Positions 1-7,830 of a stretch of 39,022 bases of DNA are shown here, piece after piece. Positions within the stretch are counted from its first letter, which is position 1; every line of letters starts with the position of its first letter. The position numbers and the translations under genes were made by a program. Below the pieces are notes generated by a model. The model was not told the origin of the DNA and made no database searches. It saw only the letters and a list, made by a program, of their open reading frames with translations. This DNA is from Pseudonocardia autotrophica. GTDB taxonomy: Bacteria; Actinomycetota; Actinomycetes; Mycobacteriales; Pseudonocardiaceae. Where the stretch lies: the NCBI RefSeq assembly GCF_000717175.1, contig NZ_JNYD01000042.1, forward strand, positions 1-39,022. Reading direction: 5' to 3'.

Positions 1-78
1 GACCTCGTCTGGGCGCTGCTCCGTGACAACCGCCGCTTCACCACCGAGGCACCGGCCCCCGCAGCCAACGCGGCTTGA
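1..78 (+). CDS. IS110-family transposase, C-terminal end only (partial)
   Basis: The window opens inside a coding frame that reads 25 residues to a TGA at 76-78. The tail LVWALLRDNRRFTTEAP matches the usual C-terminus of actinobacterial IS110-family transposases (form D-LWALLRD-R-F). The catalytic part lies outside the window. The element end must lie between the stop codon and the neighbouring holin-like gene, whose stop is only 18 bases further on. The family call rests on this short tail only. Confidence 0.6.
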   Translation, partial: DLVWALLRDNRRFTTEAPAPAANAA

Positions 79-96
79 CACGGTCATTGAAACTCC

Positions 97-678
97 TCAC
101 CGGCCCTTGAGGGCGTCGGGAACCTGCTTGAGCGTGTCGACCGTGCGTTCGGGGGTGGGGTGGGTGCGGCGCGCGTTGTTCCGCCCGACGACGAAGGCGA
201 TCGCCCCGATCACCGCCCAGACCACGGCCACGATCACGCCGGCCCAGCCGCTGTCCATGACGTTGCTCAGCCCCGCCCAGAGGGCGACCGAGAGGAACAG
301 CAGCACCATGTAGCCGGCGAACCCGGCGGCCCCGAAGCCGCCGGCGGCCTTGCCCGCCTTGCGGGCCTCCTGCTTCAGCTCGGCCTGCGCGAGCGCGAGC
401 TCCTGCCGCATCAGGGTCGAGAGGTCGCGCGAGACCCGGCCCATGAGGTCGCCGACCGACACGTCGGAGACGTCGGGCGGGCCGCCGGCCGGGCTCGCCC
501 CGGCCGGATGGGGCGCCGCCTGCGGCTGGTCGAACGGAACGGGCGGGGGAGCCGAGTGCCGACCCGCTCCGTGGTCGGCCGGCATCCCCGGCGGCATCCC
601 CGGCGGCACGTTCGGCGGCATGTTCGGCGGGAGGTCCCGCGAGAGGTCGCGCGGCGGGCCGCCGCCCGGCGCGCTCAC
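97..678 (-). CDS. Phage holin family protein (actinobacterial holin superfamily III / DUF1469-like)
   Basis: This is a 193-residue membrane protein. The first ~70 residues are low-complexity and Pro/Gly/Met-rich (repeats of PPxMPPG). They are followed by a helix (DVSVGDLMGRVSRDLSTLMRQELALAQAELKQEAR) typical of the Phage_holin_3_6 family and by two hydrophobic segments (about 117-137 and 143-164). In actinomycetes this family is usually chromosomal and not linked to lysis, and its role is unknown. The GTG start at 678 overlaps the stop of the upstream gene (GTGA), so the two genes are translationally coupled. The call is by family resemblance. Confidence 0.7.
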   Translation of the reverse strand: MSAPGGGPPRDLSRDLPPNMPPNVPPGMPPGMPADHGAGRHSAPPPVPFDQPQAAPHPAGASPAGGPPDVSDVSVGDLMGRVSRDLSTLMRQELALAQAELKQEARKAGKAAGGFGAAGFAGYMVLLFLSVALWAGLSNVMDSGWAGVIVAVVWAVIGAIAFVVGRNNARRTHPTPERTVDTLKQVPDALKGR

Positions 679-1535
679 CGGCCGTCCTGGTCGTTCACGC
701 GCGGGTCACCGCGGCGGCCCAGCTCGTCGACGTACTCGCCGACGGTCGTCGAGCCCGGTCGCGGCGCGTGCGCCGGACCGGAGCCCGGCGGCGCGGGGGG
801 TGGCGGCACCAGGGGCCCGCCCTGCGGCGGCGTGGGCGCGTTCGGCGGTGGTCCCTGCCCGACCGCGCCCGGTCCCGGGGGCACGGGCGGGGTGGACCCC
901 GGGCCCGGCGTCACGGGCGCCGGCGGCGGTGGGGCCGCGGGCATGCCCTGCCCGGCCACCCCGTAGCCCGGGGGCACGGCCTGTCCGGGGCCGTGACCGG
1001 GGGGAACGCCCTGGGCGGCGTGGTGGTCCCTCGGCCACGGCGTGGGCGCGTCGTCCGGCTGCGACGTGCCCTTCTCGTGCTCGACGACGCCTCGGGTCAA
1101 CCGCCCGACCAGGACCCCGGCCAGGGCGGCGCCGGCGAGGAAGGCGCCCGGGCGGCGGCGGGCCACCCGGCGGACCTCCTCGACCAGGTCGCCCGGCTCG
1201 CGCTCCCGCAGCCAGGACGCGAAGCGCTCGGCCCGGTCGGCCGCCTCGTGGGCCAGGTCGGCGACCGGGCCGCCGTCGGCCGACCCCGCCATCTGCCGCA
1301 GCTGGTCGGCGACGTCGTGCACGCCGTCGGCGGCCTGACGCTGCGTCGAACCCGCCTGCTCCTGCAACCGGCCGCGCGCCTGCCCGACGAGGTCCTTCGC
1401 CTGCCGGCGTGCCTCGCCGGCGACGTTGCGTGCCTCCTCGGCCGCCGTACCGGCGACCTGCCCGCCCGCCTCGGCGGCGGTGCGACCGACCTCGGCGCCC
1501 TCGGCCCGGACGGTCTCGCTGGTGCTCTCCGTCAC
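675..1535 (-). CDS. Ala-rich helical membrane-associated protein with Pro-rich tail, function unknown
   Basis: This 286-residue protein has three visible parts. An Ala/Glu/Arg-rich helical stretch (about 1-125, many short AEEARxxAGEARRQAK-like heptads) comes first. A single hydrophobic segment follows (about 130-150, PGAFLAGAALAGVLVGRL). A long Pro/Gly-rich cytoplasmic or surface tail ends the protein. The GTG start at 1535 was chosen because AAGGAGCGGGCA lies just upstream; a longer frame to 1595 has no comparable site. It overlaps the holin-like gene downstream, and similar pairs occur in actinomycetes. A SigB-like promoter candidate lies at 1570-1596. I cannot assign a molecular function. 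Confidence 0.65.
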   Translation of the reverse strand: MTESTSETVRAEGAEVGRTAAEAGGQVAGTAAEEARNVAGEARRQAKDLVGQARGRLQEQAGSTQRQAADGVHDVADQLRQMAGSADGGPVADLAHEAADRAERFASWLREREPGDLVEEVRRVARRRPGAFLAGAALAGVLVGRLTRGVVEHEKGTSQPDDAPTPWPRDHHAAQGVPPGHGPGQAVPPGYGVAGQGMPAAPPPPAPVTPGPGSTPPVPPGPGAVGQGPPPNAPTPPQGGPLVPPPPAPPGSGPAHAPRPGSTTVGEYVDELGRRGDPRVNDQDGR

Positions 1536-1569
1536 TGCCCGCTCCTTCCGTTCGGAGATGGCCGGGGCG

Positions 1570-1596
1570 GTACCCGAGCCCGGGTCCGGGGACACC
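1570..1596 (-). promoter_or_regulatory. Candidate SigB/SigF-type promoter for the 1535-97 gene pair
   Basis: On the minus strand the sequence reads GGTGT, 16 bases, GGGTAC. The actinobacterial SigB/SigF consensus is GGTTT or GNNT, 14-16 bases, GGGTA(T/C). The -10 would place transcription start near 1563, about 28 bases before the GTG start at 1535. The match is inferred by eye. Confidence 0.45.
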
Positions 1597-1687
1597 GGCC
1601 CACGGCGCGCCGTCGCTCAATCACCCGGACGGCCCAGGCCGCCGTGACGACGCCGCCGAACGGGTGGCCGTGGGAAGATCCGCGGTC

Positions 1688-1713
1688 GGTTTCGGCCGAG
1701 GTGACACGGGTAG
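1688..1713 (+). promoter_or_regulatory. SigB/SigF-type promoter for the formate dehydrogenase operon
   Basis: GGTTT (1688-1692), exactly 15 bases, then GGGTAG (1708-1713). This is close to the known mycobacterial SigF and Streptomyces SigB promoter form GGTTT-N15-GGGTAT. It lies 27 bases upstream of the ATG at 1741, and a ribosome-binding site (GAAGGGGGACC) fits between. This suggests stress or stationary-phase control of formate oxidation. Confidence 0.65.
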
Positions 1714-1740
1714 TGACGCGGGAGGACGAAGGGGGACCGC

Positions 1741-4700
1741 ATGGGCGTGCGGACGTGGCTCGGGTCGATCGGGGCCTCGACGCCGTTGGGGGCGTGGCCG
1801 GTGTACCGGCAGCTGACGGGCGCGGACCCGCTCGGCCGGGGGGCCGCGGCGCAGTCGCCGAAGCACGTCGGCCTGCGACCGCGGACGGCCTCCGCGGACC
1901 GCGTGGCCGGCTCGGTGTGTCCCTTCTGCGCGGTCGGGTGCGCGCAGAAGGTCTACGTGCGCGACGAGGAGGTCGTGCAGATCGAGGGCGACCCGGACTC
2001 GCCGATCTCGCGCGGCCGCCTGTGCCCCAAGGGTTCCGCGAGCCTCCAGCTGGTGACCGGCCCGCAGCGCCTGGACAAGGTCCGCTACCGCGCCCCGTAC
2101 GCCACCGAGTGGACCGAGCTGGACCTGCACGAGGCGATGGAGATGATCGCCGACCGGGTCGTCGCGGCGCGCGAACGCGGCTGGCAGGAGCGCGACGCGC
2201 AGGGCAGGCGGCTGAACCGGACCGTCGGGCTCGCGGCCCTCGGCGGCGCCACCCTGGACAACGAGGAGAACTACCTCCTCAAGAAGCTGTTCACGGCCAT
2301 GGGCGCGATCCAGATCGAGAACCAGGCCCGTATTTGACACTCCGCCACCGTCCCCGGTCTGGGGACCTCCTTCGGTCGCGGCGGCGCGACGGACTACCAG
2401 CAGGACCTCGCGAACTCCGACTGCATCATCATCATGGGCTCGAACATGGCCGAGGCCCATCCGGTCGGGTTCCAGTGGGTGATGGAGGCGAAGGCGCGCG
2501 GCGCCCGGGTGATCCACATCGACCCGCGCTTCACCCGGACCAGCGCGGTCGCGGACACCTACGTCCCGATCCGCGCGGGCTCGGACATCGCCTTCCTCGG
2601 CGGCGTGATCCGGTACGTCCTGGACAACGACCTGGACTTCCGCGAGTACGTCGCGGCGTACACGAACGCGTCGTTCCTCGTCCGGGAGGACTTCGCCGAC
2701 ACCGAGGACCTCGACGGGCTGTTCTCCGGCTACGACCCGGACACCGGCACCTACGACCGCGACAGCTGGTTCTACGAGGGCACGGAGCCGCCGCGGGACG
2801 ACGACGGCGACCGCGCGAAGACCTTCAGCGAGCCGTTCCAGGCCGGCGCGAGCGGCGCCGGCATCGACCGCGCGGCGGAGGCCGAGCGGGACCCGACGCT
2901 CCAGCACCCCCGGTGCGTCTTCCAGGTCCTGAAGCGGCACTTCGCCCGCTACACGCCCGAGATGGTCGAGCGGGTCTGCGGCACCCCGCAGGAGGAGTTC
3001 CTTGAGGTCTGCCGCGCATGGACGGCCCACTCGAACCGTGACCGGACCACCGCGCTGGTCTACAGCGTGGGCTGGACGCAGCACAGCGTCGGCGCGCAGT
3101 ACATCCGCGCGGGCGCGATCCTCCAGCTGCTGCTGGGCAACATCGGCCGGCCCGGCGGCGGCGTGTTCGCGCTGCGCGGGCACGCGAGCATCCAGGGCTC
3201 CACGGACATCCCGACGCTGTTCAACCTGCTGCCGGGCTACCTGGCGATGCCGAACGTGTCGCACACCGACCTCGACGCGTGGATCGCCGACCAGCGCACG
3301 GGCGGGCACAAGGGCTACGGCTACGACGTCGACGCCTACATGGTCTCCCTGCTCAAGGAGTACTTCGGCGACGCGGCCACCCCGGAGAACGACTTCGGCT
3401 TCGGCTGGCTGCCGAGGATCGACGGCGACCACGGCACCTACCGCACCGTGATGGACATGATCGACGGCAAGGTGTCCGGCTACTTCGTGCTCGGCCAGAA
3501 CCCCGCCGTCGGCTCGGCGCACGGCAAGCTCCAGCGGCTCGGGATGGCCAACCTGGACTGGCTGGTCGTGCGGGACCTCAACGAGATCGAGACGGCGACC
3601 TTCTGGCGGGACTCGCCGGAGATCGAGACCGGCGAGATCGTGCCCGAGCGGTGCCGCACCGAGGTGTTCCTCATGCCCGCGGCGTCGCACGTGGAGAAGG
3701 AGGGCACCTTCACCCAGACCCAGCGGATGCTGCAGTGGCGCACCAAGGCCGTGGAGCCGACCGGTGACCGGCGCTCCGAGCTGTGGTTCGCCTACCACCT
3801 GGGCCGGCTGGTCCGGGAGCGGCTGGCAGGGTCCACACAGGAGCGCGACGAGCCGATCCTGAAGTTGGCGTGGGACTACGTCACCGAAGGAGAAGGCGTC
3901 TGGGTCGAGCCGTCGGCCGACGACGTCCTGCGCCGGATCAACGGCCACGACCTCACCACCGGTGACCTGCTGCCGAGCTACCTCGGACTCAAGGCCGACG
4001 GCAGCACCTCCTGCGGTTGCTGGATCTACAGCGGGGTCTACGCCGACGGCGTCAACCAGGCCGCGCGGCGCAAGCCCCACACCGAGCAGGGGCCCTACGA
4101 CGCCGAGTGGGGCTGGACCTGGCCGATGAACCGGCGCGTTCTCTACAACCGGGCCTCCGCGGACCCGGAGGGCCGGCCGTGGAGCGAGCGGAAGAAGCTC
4201 GTCTGGTGGGACGCGGACGAGGGCGCCTGGACCGGGCACGACATCCCCGACTTCCCGCGGACCACCCCGCCGGGGCACCGGCCGCCGGACGACGCGACGG
4301 GGCCCGCCGCGCTGTCCGGCGACGACCCGTTCGTCATGCAGCCCGACGGGAAGGCCTGGTTGTTCGCGCCGCACGGCCTGCTCGACGGGCCGCTGCCGAC
4401 CCACTACGAGCCGCACGAGTCCCCGGTGCGCAACCCCCTGTACCGGCAGCAGGGCAACCCGACGCGCAAGGTGTACGGCAGGCCGGACAACCCGTCGAAC
4501 CCCGCGCCGCCCGAACACGGGTCCGAGGTGTTCCCGTACGTCCTCACCGCGGCGCGGCTGACCGAGCACCACACCGCGGGCGGGATGAGCCGGCAGCTGC
4601 CGTACCTGTCGGAGCTGCAGCCCGCACTGTTCGTGGAGGTGTCGCCCGAGCTCGCCCGCGAGCGGGGCCTGGCGCACCTCGGCGACGCGCACGTCGTCAC

Positions 4701-5046
4701 GAGCCGGGCGGCGGTGCAGGCCCGGGTGGTGGTCACCGACCGGCTGGCGCCGCTGCGGGTCGACGACCGCGTGGTGCACCAGGTCTGGCTGCCCTACCAC
4801 TTCGGACACACGGGTCTGGTGTCCGGCGACGTCGTCAACGACCTGTTCGGCGTCGTCCAGGACTCCAATGTGTTCATCCAGGAGAGCAAGGTCGCGACCT
4901 GCGACGTCCGGCCCGGCCCGCGGCCGCGCGGACCGGCGCTGCGGGCACTGCTCGACGAGGTGCGGGCCGCCGCCGGGATCACCGTGGAGACCGGGACGCG
5001 GATCGCCACGTCGCACGGCGTGCCGCACACCGAGGAGGGTTCATGA
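1741..5046 (+). CDS. fdhA: Formate dehydrogenase catalytic subunit, selenocysteine-containing (TGA 2335-2337 read as Sec)
   Basis: This molybdenum or tungsten bis-MGD enzyme oxidises formate to CO2 and passes electrons to the iron-sulfur subunit encoded next. Read through the TGA, the protein has 1101 residues. A [4Fe-4S] motif is visible at Cys60, Cys63, Cys67 and Cys95 (VCPFCAVGC ... GRLCPKG). Selenocysteine is residue 199 in the context NQARI-U-HSATVPGLG, exactly where FdnG/FdhF-type enzymes carry Sec, and downstream come MGSNMAEAHPVGFQW and IDPRFTRTSAVAD, typical of the family. The C-terminus holds the MGD-binding domain. No twin-arginine signal is visible at the N-terminus, so a cytoplasmic-side complex is likely, unlike E. 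coli FdnG. It overlaps fdhB by ATGA. Automated callers would split it at 2337 into two false genes. The selenocysteine machinery (selABC and its tRNA) is not in the window. Confidence 0.93.
2335..2370 (+). promoter_or_regulatory. Sec codon and bacterial SECIS hairpin
   Basis: The TGA at 2335-2337 is followed by a perfect 6-bp stem, GTCCCC (2350-2355) and GGGGAC (2361-2366), enclosing the loop GGTCT (2356-2360). In E. coli fdhF the SelB-binding loop AGGTCTGC starts GGTCT 18 nucleotides after the TGA, and here the spacing is also 18. The element lies inside the coding frame (residues HSATVPGLG), as in all bacterial SECIS elements. Confidence 0.85.
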
Positions 5047-6077
5047 ACCGGCTGTACGGGCCGCTCGACGACGTGGCGGGCGACGCCGGGCACGTGGAGC
5101 ACCCGCCCCGCGTCGGCTTCTTCACCGACACCTCGGTGTGCATCGGCTGCAAGGCGTGCGAGGTGGCCTGCAAGGAGTGGAACGCGGTCCCCGAGGACGG
5201 GCTGGACCTGCTCGGCATGTCCTTCGACAACACCGGGATGCTCGGCGCGGACTCGTGGCGGCACGTCGCGTTCGTCGAGCAGGCGCGGGTGACGGGACGC
5301 CAGGACCCGGGCTTCGCGGGCCTGCCCACCGGGCCGAGCGGGATCCCGGAGACCGCGGGGGCGGTCGAGGCGCGGCTGGAGGCGGCGCCGCGCGGGGGAT
5401 CGGAGCTGGGCACGGAACCGTTGCCGCCGGGCCGGCCGGAGCCGCAGGCGTTGGGGATGCCCGGCTTCGACCGGCCGGGCGACCTCACCGGTGCCGAGGG
5501 CCGGACCGACTTCCGGTGGCTGATGGCGTCGGACGTCTGCAAGCACTGCACGCACGCCGGGTGCCTCGACGTCTGCCCGACCGGGGCGCTGTTCCGCACC
5601 GAGTTCGGCACCGTCGTGGTGCAGCAGGACATCTGCAACGGCTGCGGGTACTGCGTGTCCGGCTGCCCCTACGGGGTGATCGACCGGCGGCAGCACGACG
5701 GCCGCGCCAACAAGTGCACGCTCTGCTACGACCGCATCGGCGACGGCCTCGAACCCGCCTGCGCCAAGGCGTGCCCGACCGACTCGATCCAGTTCGGCGA
5801 GCTCGACGAGCTGCGCGAGCGCGCCGACCGCCGGCTCGCCCAGCTGCACGACCTCGGGGTGGGCGAGGCGCGGCTGTACGGCCGGGACCCGGACGACGGC
5901 GTGGGCGGCGACGGCGCCTTCTTCCTGCTGCTCGACGAGCCCGAGGTGTACGGCCTGCCGCCGGACCCGCACGTCCCGACCCGGGACGCGCCGGCGATGT
6001 GGAAGCGGGCGGGCCAGGCCGCGGCGGCGTTCCTGCTGGCGGGCGTGGCGGCCTTCGTGGCGGGGGGTCGGCGGTGA
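5043..6077 (+). CDS. fdhB: Formate dehydrogenase iron-sulfur subunit (4Fe-4S ferredoxin type)
   Basis: This 344-residue electron-transfer subunit carries four cysteine clusters. They are Cys33-36-39-43 (CIGCKACEVAC), Cys166-169-174-178 (CKHCTHAGCLDVC), Cys198-201-204-208 (CNGCGYCVSGC) and Cys225-228-240-244. That is the four-cluster plan of FdnH/HybA-type subunits. A stretch at about 85-150 has no cysteines and looks like a lineage-specific insert. The last ~20 residues (AAAAFLLAGVAAFVAG) form a C-terminal membrane anchor. It starts inside the stop of fdhA (ATGA) and ends inside the start of the next gene (GTGA), a tightly coupled three-gene operon. Confidence 0.9.
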   Translation: MNRLYGPLDDVAGDAGHVEHPPRVGFFTDTSVCIGCKACEVACKEWNAVPEDGLDLLGMSFDNTGMLGADSWRHVAFVEQARVTGRQDPGFAGLPTGPSGIPETAGAVEARLEAAPRGGSELGTEPLPPGRPEPQALGMPGFDRPGDLTGAEGRTDFRWLMASDVCKHCTHAGCLDVCPTGALFRTEFGTVVVQQDICNGCGYCVSGCPYGVIDRRQHDGRANKCTLCYDRIGDGLEPACAKACPTDSIQFGELDELRERADRRLAQLHDLGVGEARLYGRDPDDGVGGDGAFFLLLDEPEVYGLPPDPHVPTRDAPAMWKRAGQAAAAFLLAGVAAFVAGGRR

Positions 6078-7141
6078 CCGGCCCCGAGCCCGCCGAGCTG
6101 CCCAGCGACGCGGGCGGCGGTGCCGCGCGCTCCGCGGAGATGTTCCAGGGGATCCGGCGGCGGCGCGGCGGTCGACACGGTGGTCGGCGGGGTGGCGGCG
6201 AGCCGACGGTCGTCCCCGAGGCGGAGTTCCGGTCCTACTACGGGCGTCCCGTGCTCAAGGCGCCGGTGTGGGAGTGGAAGATCGCCGCCTACCTGTTCTG
6301 CGGCGGGCTGGCCGCCGGGTCGTCGGTGGTCGCCGCGGGCGCGGACCTCACCGGCCGGCCCGCGCTGCGGCGCTCGAGCCGGCTCGGCTCGCTGGGCGCG
6401 CTGCTGGCCAGCCTGTACTTCCTCGTGTCGGACCTGGGGCGGCCCGAGCGCTTCCACCACATGCTGCGGGTGCTCAAGCCGACCTCCCCGATGAGCGTGG
6501 GGACGTGGATCCTCAGCGCGTTCGGCGCGGGCGCGGGAGCCGCCGCGGTCGACGAGCTGGTGCCGCGCCGGTGGCGTCGCACCTGGCCCGCCCGGCTGCT
6601 GCGCCGGCTGGCCCGGCCGCTCGGGCTGAGCGCGGCCGCGACGGCGCCCGGGGTGGCGTCGTACACCGCGGTCCTGTTGTCGCACACCGCCGTTCCCGGG
6701 TGGAACGAGGTGCGGGACGAGCTGCCGTTCGTCTTCGTCGGGTCCGCGGCGGCCAGCGGCGGCGGGTTCGGGATGCTCTGCGCGCCGGTCGCGGAGGCGG
6801 GCCCGGCGCGGGCGTTCGCCGCGGTCGGGGCGGCGGGCGAGATCGTGGCCTCGCGAGTGATGGAGCACCGGCTCGGGCTGGTCGGCGAGGTGTACCGGGA
6901 GGGTCACGTCGCGCGGCTGTGGCACGCCTCGGAGGCGCTGACGGCGGCGGGCCTGGCCGGGACGCTGCTCGTCGCCCACCGGAGCCGGGTCGGCGCCGCC
7001 GCCTCGGGCCTGGCGCTGCTCGCGGGCAGCGCGCTGCAGCGCTTCGGGGTGTTCGAGGCGGGCGTGGCGTCCACGAAGGACCCGAAGTACGTCGTGGTGC
7101 CACAGCGCGAGCGGCTCGACGCCAGGGGCAGCCGCCCCTGA
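6074..7141 (+). CDS. nrfD: NrfD/PsrC-type membrane subunit of the formate dehydrogenase complex
   Basis: This 355-residue polytopic membrane protein of the polysulfide-reductase NrfD family should pass electrons from the iron-sulfur subunit to quinone. An Arg/Gly-rich N-terminus (about 20-40) precedes KAPVWEWKIAAYLFCGGLAAGSSVVAAGADL, the first membrane segment typical of the family. SDLGRPERFHHMLRVLKPTSPMSVGTWIL is also characteristic. The GTG start at 6074 overlaps the fdhB stop. It differs from the cytochrome b subunit FdnI that partners E. coli FdnGH. This gene closes the operon, and an unusual repeat follows at 7155-7242. Confidence 0.87.
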   Translation: MTGPEPAELPSDAGGGAARSAEMFQGIRRRRGGRHGGRRGGGEPTVVPEAEFRSYYGRPVLKAPVWEWKIAAYLFCGGLAAGSSVVAAGADLTGRPALRRSSRLGSLGALLASLYFLVSDLGRPERFHHMLRVLKPTSPMSVGTWILSAFGAGAGAAAVDELVPRRWRRTWPARLLRRLARPLGLSAAATAPGVASYTAVLLSHTAVPGWNEVRDELPFVFVGSAAASGGGFGMLCAPVAEAGPARAFAAVGAAGEIVASRVMEHRLGLVGEVYREGHVARLWHASEALTAAGLAGTLLVAHRSRVGAAASGLALLAGSALQRFGVFEAGVASTKDPKYVVVPQRERLDARGSRP

Positions 7142-7154
7142 CGCCTCGCAGGAT

Positions 7155-7242
7155 GGCTCCATCACGCGCCCGGAAGCGGCACCGGCGCGCGTCATGGATC
7201 CACAACGCGTTCGCGGGCGATGCTGGCGCGCGTCGTGGAGCC
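7155..7242. terminator. Three-armed inverted repeat between convergent genes, likely bidirectional terminator
   Basis: A left arm (7155-7170, GGCTCCATCACGCGCC) is near-complementary to two right arms. The right arms are 7184-7201 (GGCGCGCGTCATGGATCC) and 7225-7242 (GGCGCGCGTCGTGGAGCC), which are direct repeats of each other at 16 of 18 positions. The left arm can therefore pair with either, giving two mutually exclusive hairpins between nrfD (plus) and the STAS gene (minus). No T-run follows, as is usual in high-GC actinomycetes. Confidence 0.5.
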
Positions 7243-7264
7243 GTGGTGCTCGGCGGTCCGGCGG

Positions 7265-7648
7265 TCAGAGGGACCGCAGGGCGGCGTCGAGGTTCGGGTA
7301 CCGGCTCATCCGTCTGACGAGCTGCTGCGCGGCCAGCGGGAGGCGCCCGGCGACCGCGTCGAACCCGACGACGTGCAGGCCCATCCCGTGCCGCTGCGCG
7401 GTGCCGGTCGCGCGGGCCAGCGTCTCGACGGCCGCGCCGGTGGCGGAGTCGACCGCGGTCAGGTCGAGGACGATGTGCCGCGTCGTCGCGCGGTTGACGT
7501 CGCGGAGCCGGATCCGGGCGTCGACCAGGCGCAGCAGGCGGGTGCCCACGATCTGGTCGAGCGCTCCTTCGACGGCGATGACGTGGACGTCCGCCCGCGG
7601 GCCGGAGATCGCCAGCCGGCCGGGCCGGATCGGGGCGGCAACACTCAC
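7265..7648 (-). CDS. STAS-domain anti-sigma factor antagonist-like protein
   Basis: This is a 127-residue single STAS domain. HIVLDLTAVDSATGAAVETL corresponds to the phosphorylation loop of SpoIIAA/RsbV proteins, with Ser following Asp (DSATG instead of the usual DSAGL/DSSGL). The GTG start at 7648 was chosen because GAAGGAGCAGTC lies just upstream; an ATG further up would add ~16 residues without a better site. It lies alone on the minus strand, convergent with the formate dehydrogenase operon. Such proteins bind and neutralise kinase-type anti-sigma factors when unphosphorylated. A few members instead act in stressosome-like complexes, and the partner cannot be told here. Confidence 0.7.
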   Translation of the reverse strand: MSVAAPIRPGRLAISGPRADVHVIAVEGALDQIVGTRLLRLVDARIRLRDVNRATTRHIVLDLTAVDSATGAAVETLARATGTAQRHGMGLHVVGFDAVAGRLPLAAQQLVRRMSRYPNLDAALRSL

Positions 7649-7758
7649 GACTGCTCCTTCCTCGTGCCTGCCCGTCGCGTTCCCGGTGCGGTGATCGTTC
7701 ATGCCTCGGGCCGGCTTTCCGCGACGAACCCGGCTCGCGCTCCCGTCGAGGCACCCGA

Positions 7759-7775
7759 GTTGCCGGATCGGCAAC
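7759..7775. promoter_or_regulatory. Perfect 7-bp inverted repeat upstream of the flavoprotein gene
   Basis: GTTGCCG (7759-7765), spacer GAT, CGGCAAC (7769-7775). It lies 56 bases upstream of the ATG at 7831, and a further partial copy of the half-site (TTGCCG) occurs at 7781-7786. The size and position suit a dimeric repressor operator. The regulator is unknown. Confidence 0.4.
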
Positions 7776-7830
7776 GGAACTTGCCGCTGCTCAGGTCTTT
7801 CGCGCACTCTCGCCCCCGGAGGTGGTCGAG

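Noticed and set aside
550..640. Short GGCGGCATCCCC-type repeats considered as a CRISPR-like array
   Set aside because: They are codon repeats for PPGM/PPN in the holin-like protein, too short, with no spacers and no cas genes.
97..678. Holin-like gene as evidence for a prophage
   Set aside because: No other phage genes are present, and this family is commonly chromosomal in actinomycetes.
2335..2337. In-frame TGA as a frameshift or pseudogene of the formate dehydrogenase gene
   Set aside because: The frame continues without shift, the residues on both sides match the family at the known Sec position, and a correctly spaced SECIS-like hairpin follows.
1621..5028. Very long open frame on the minus strand opposite the formate dehydrogenase gene
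   Set aside because: It mirrors the codon bias of the real gene. Its translation is Arg/Val/Leu/His low complexity with no family features.
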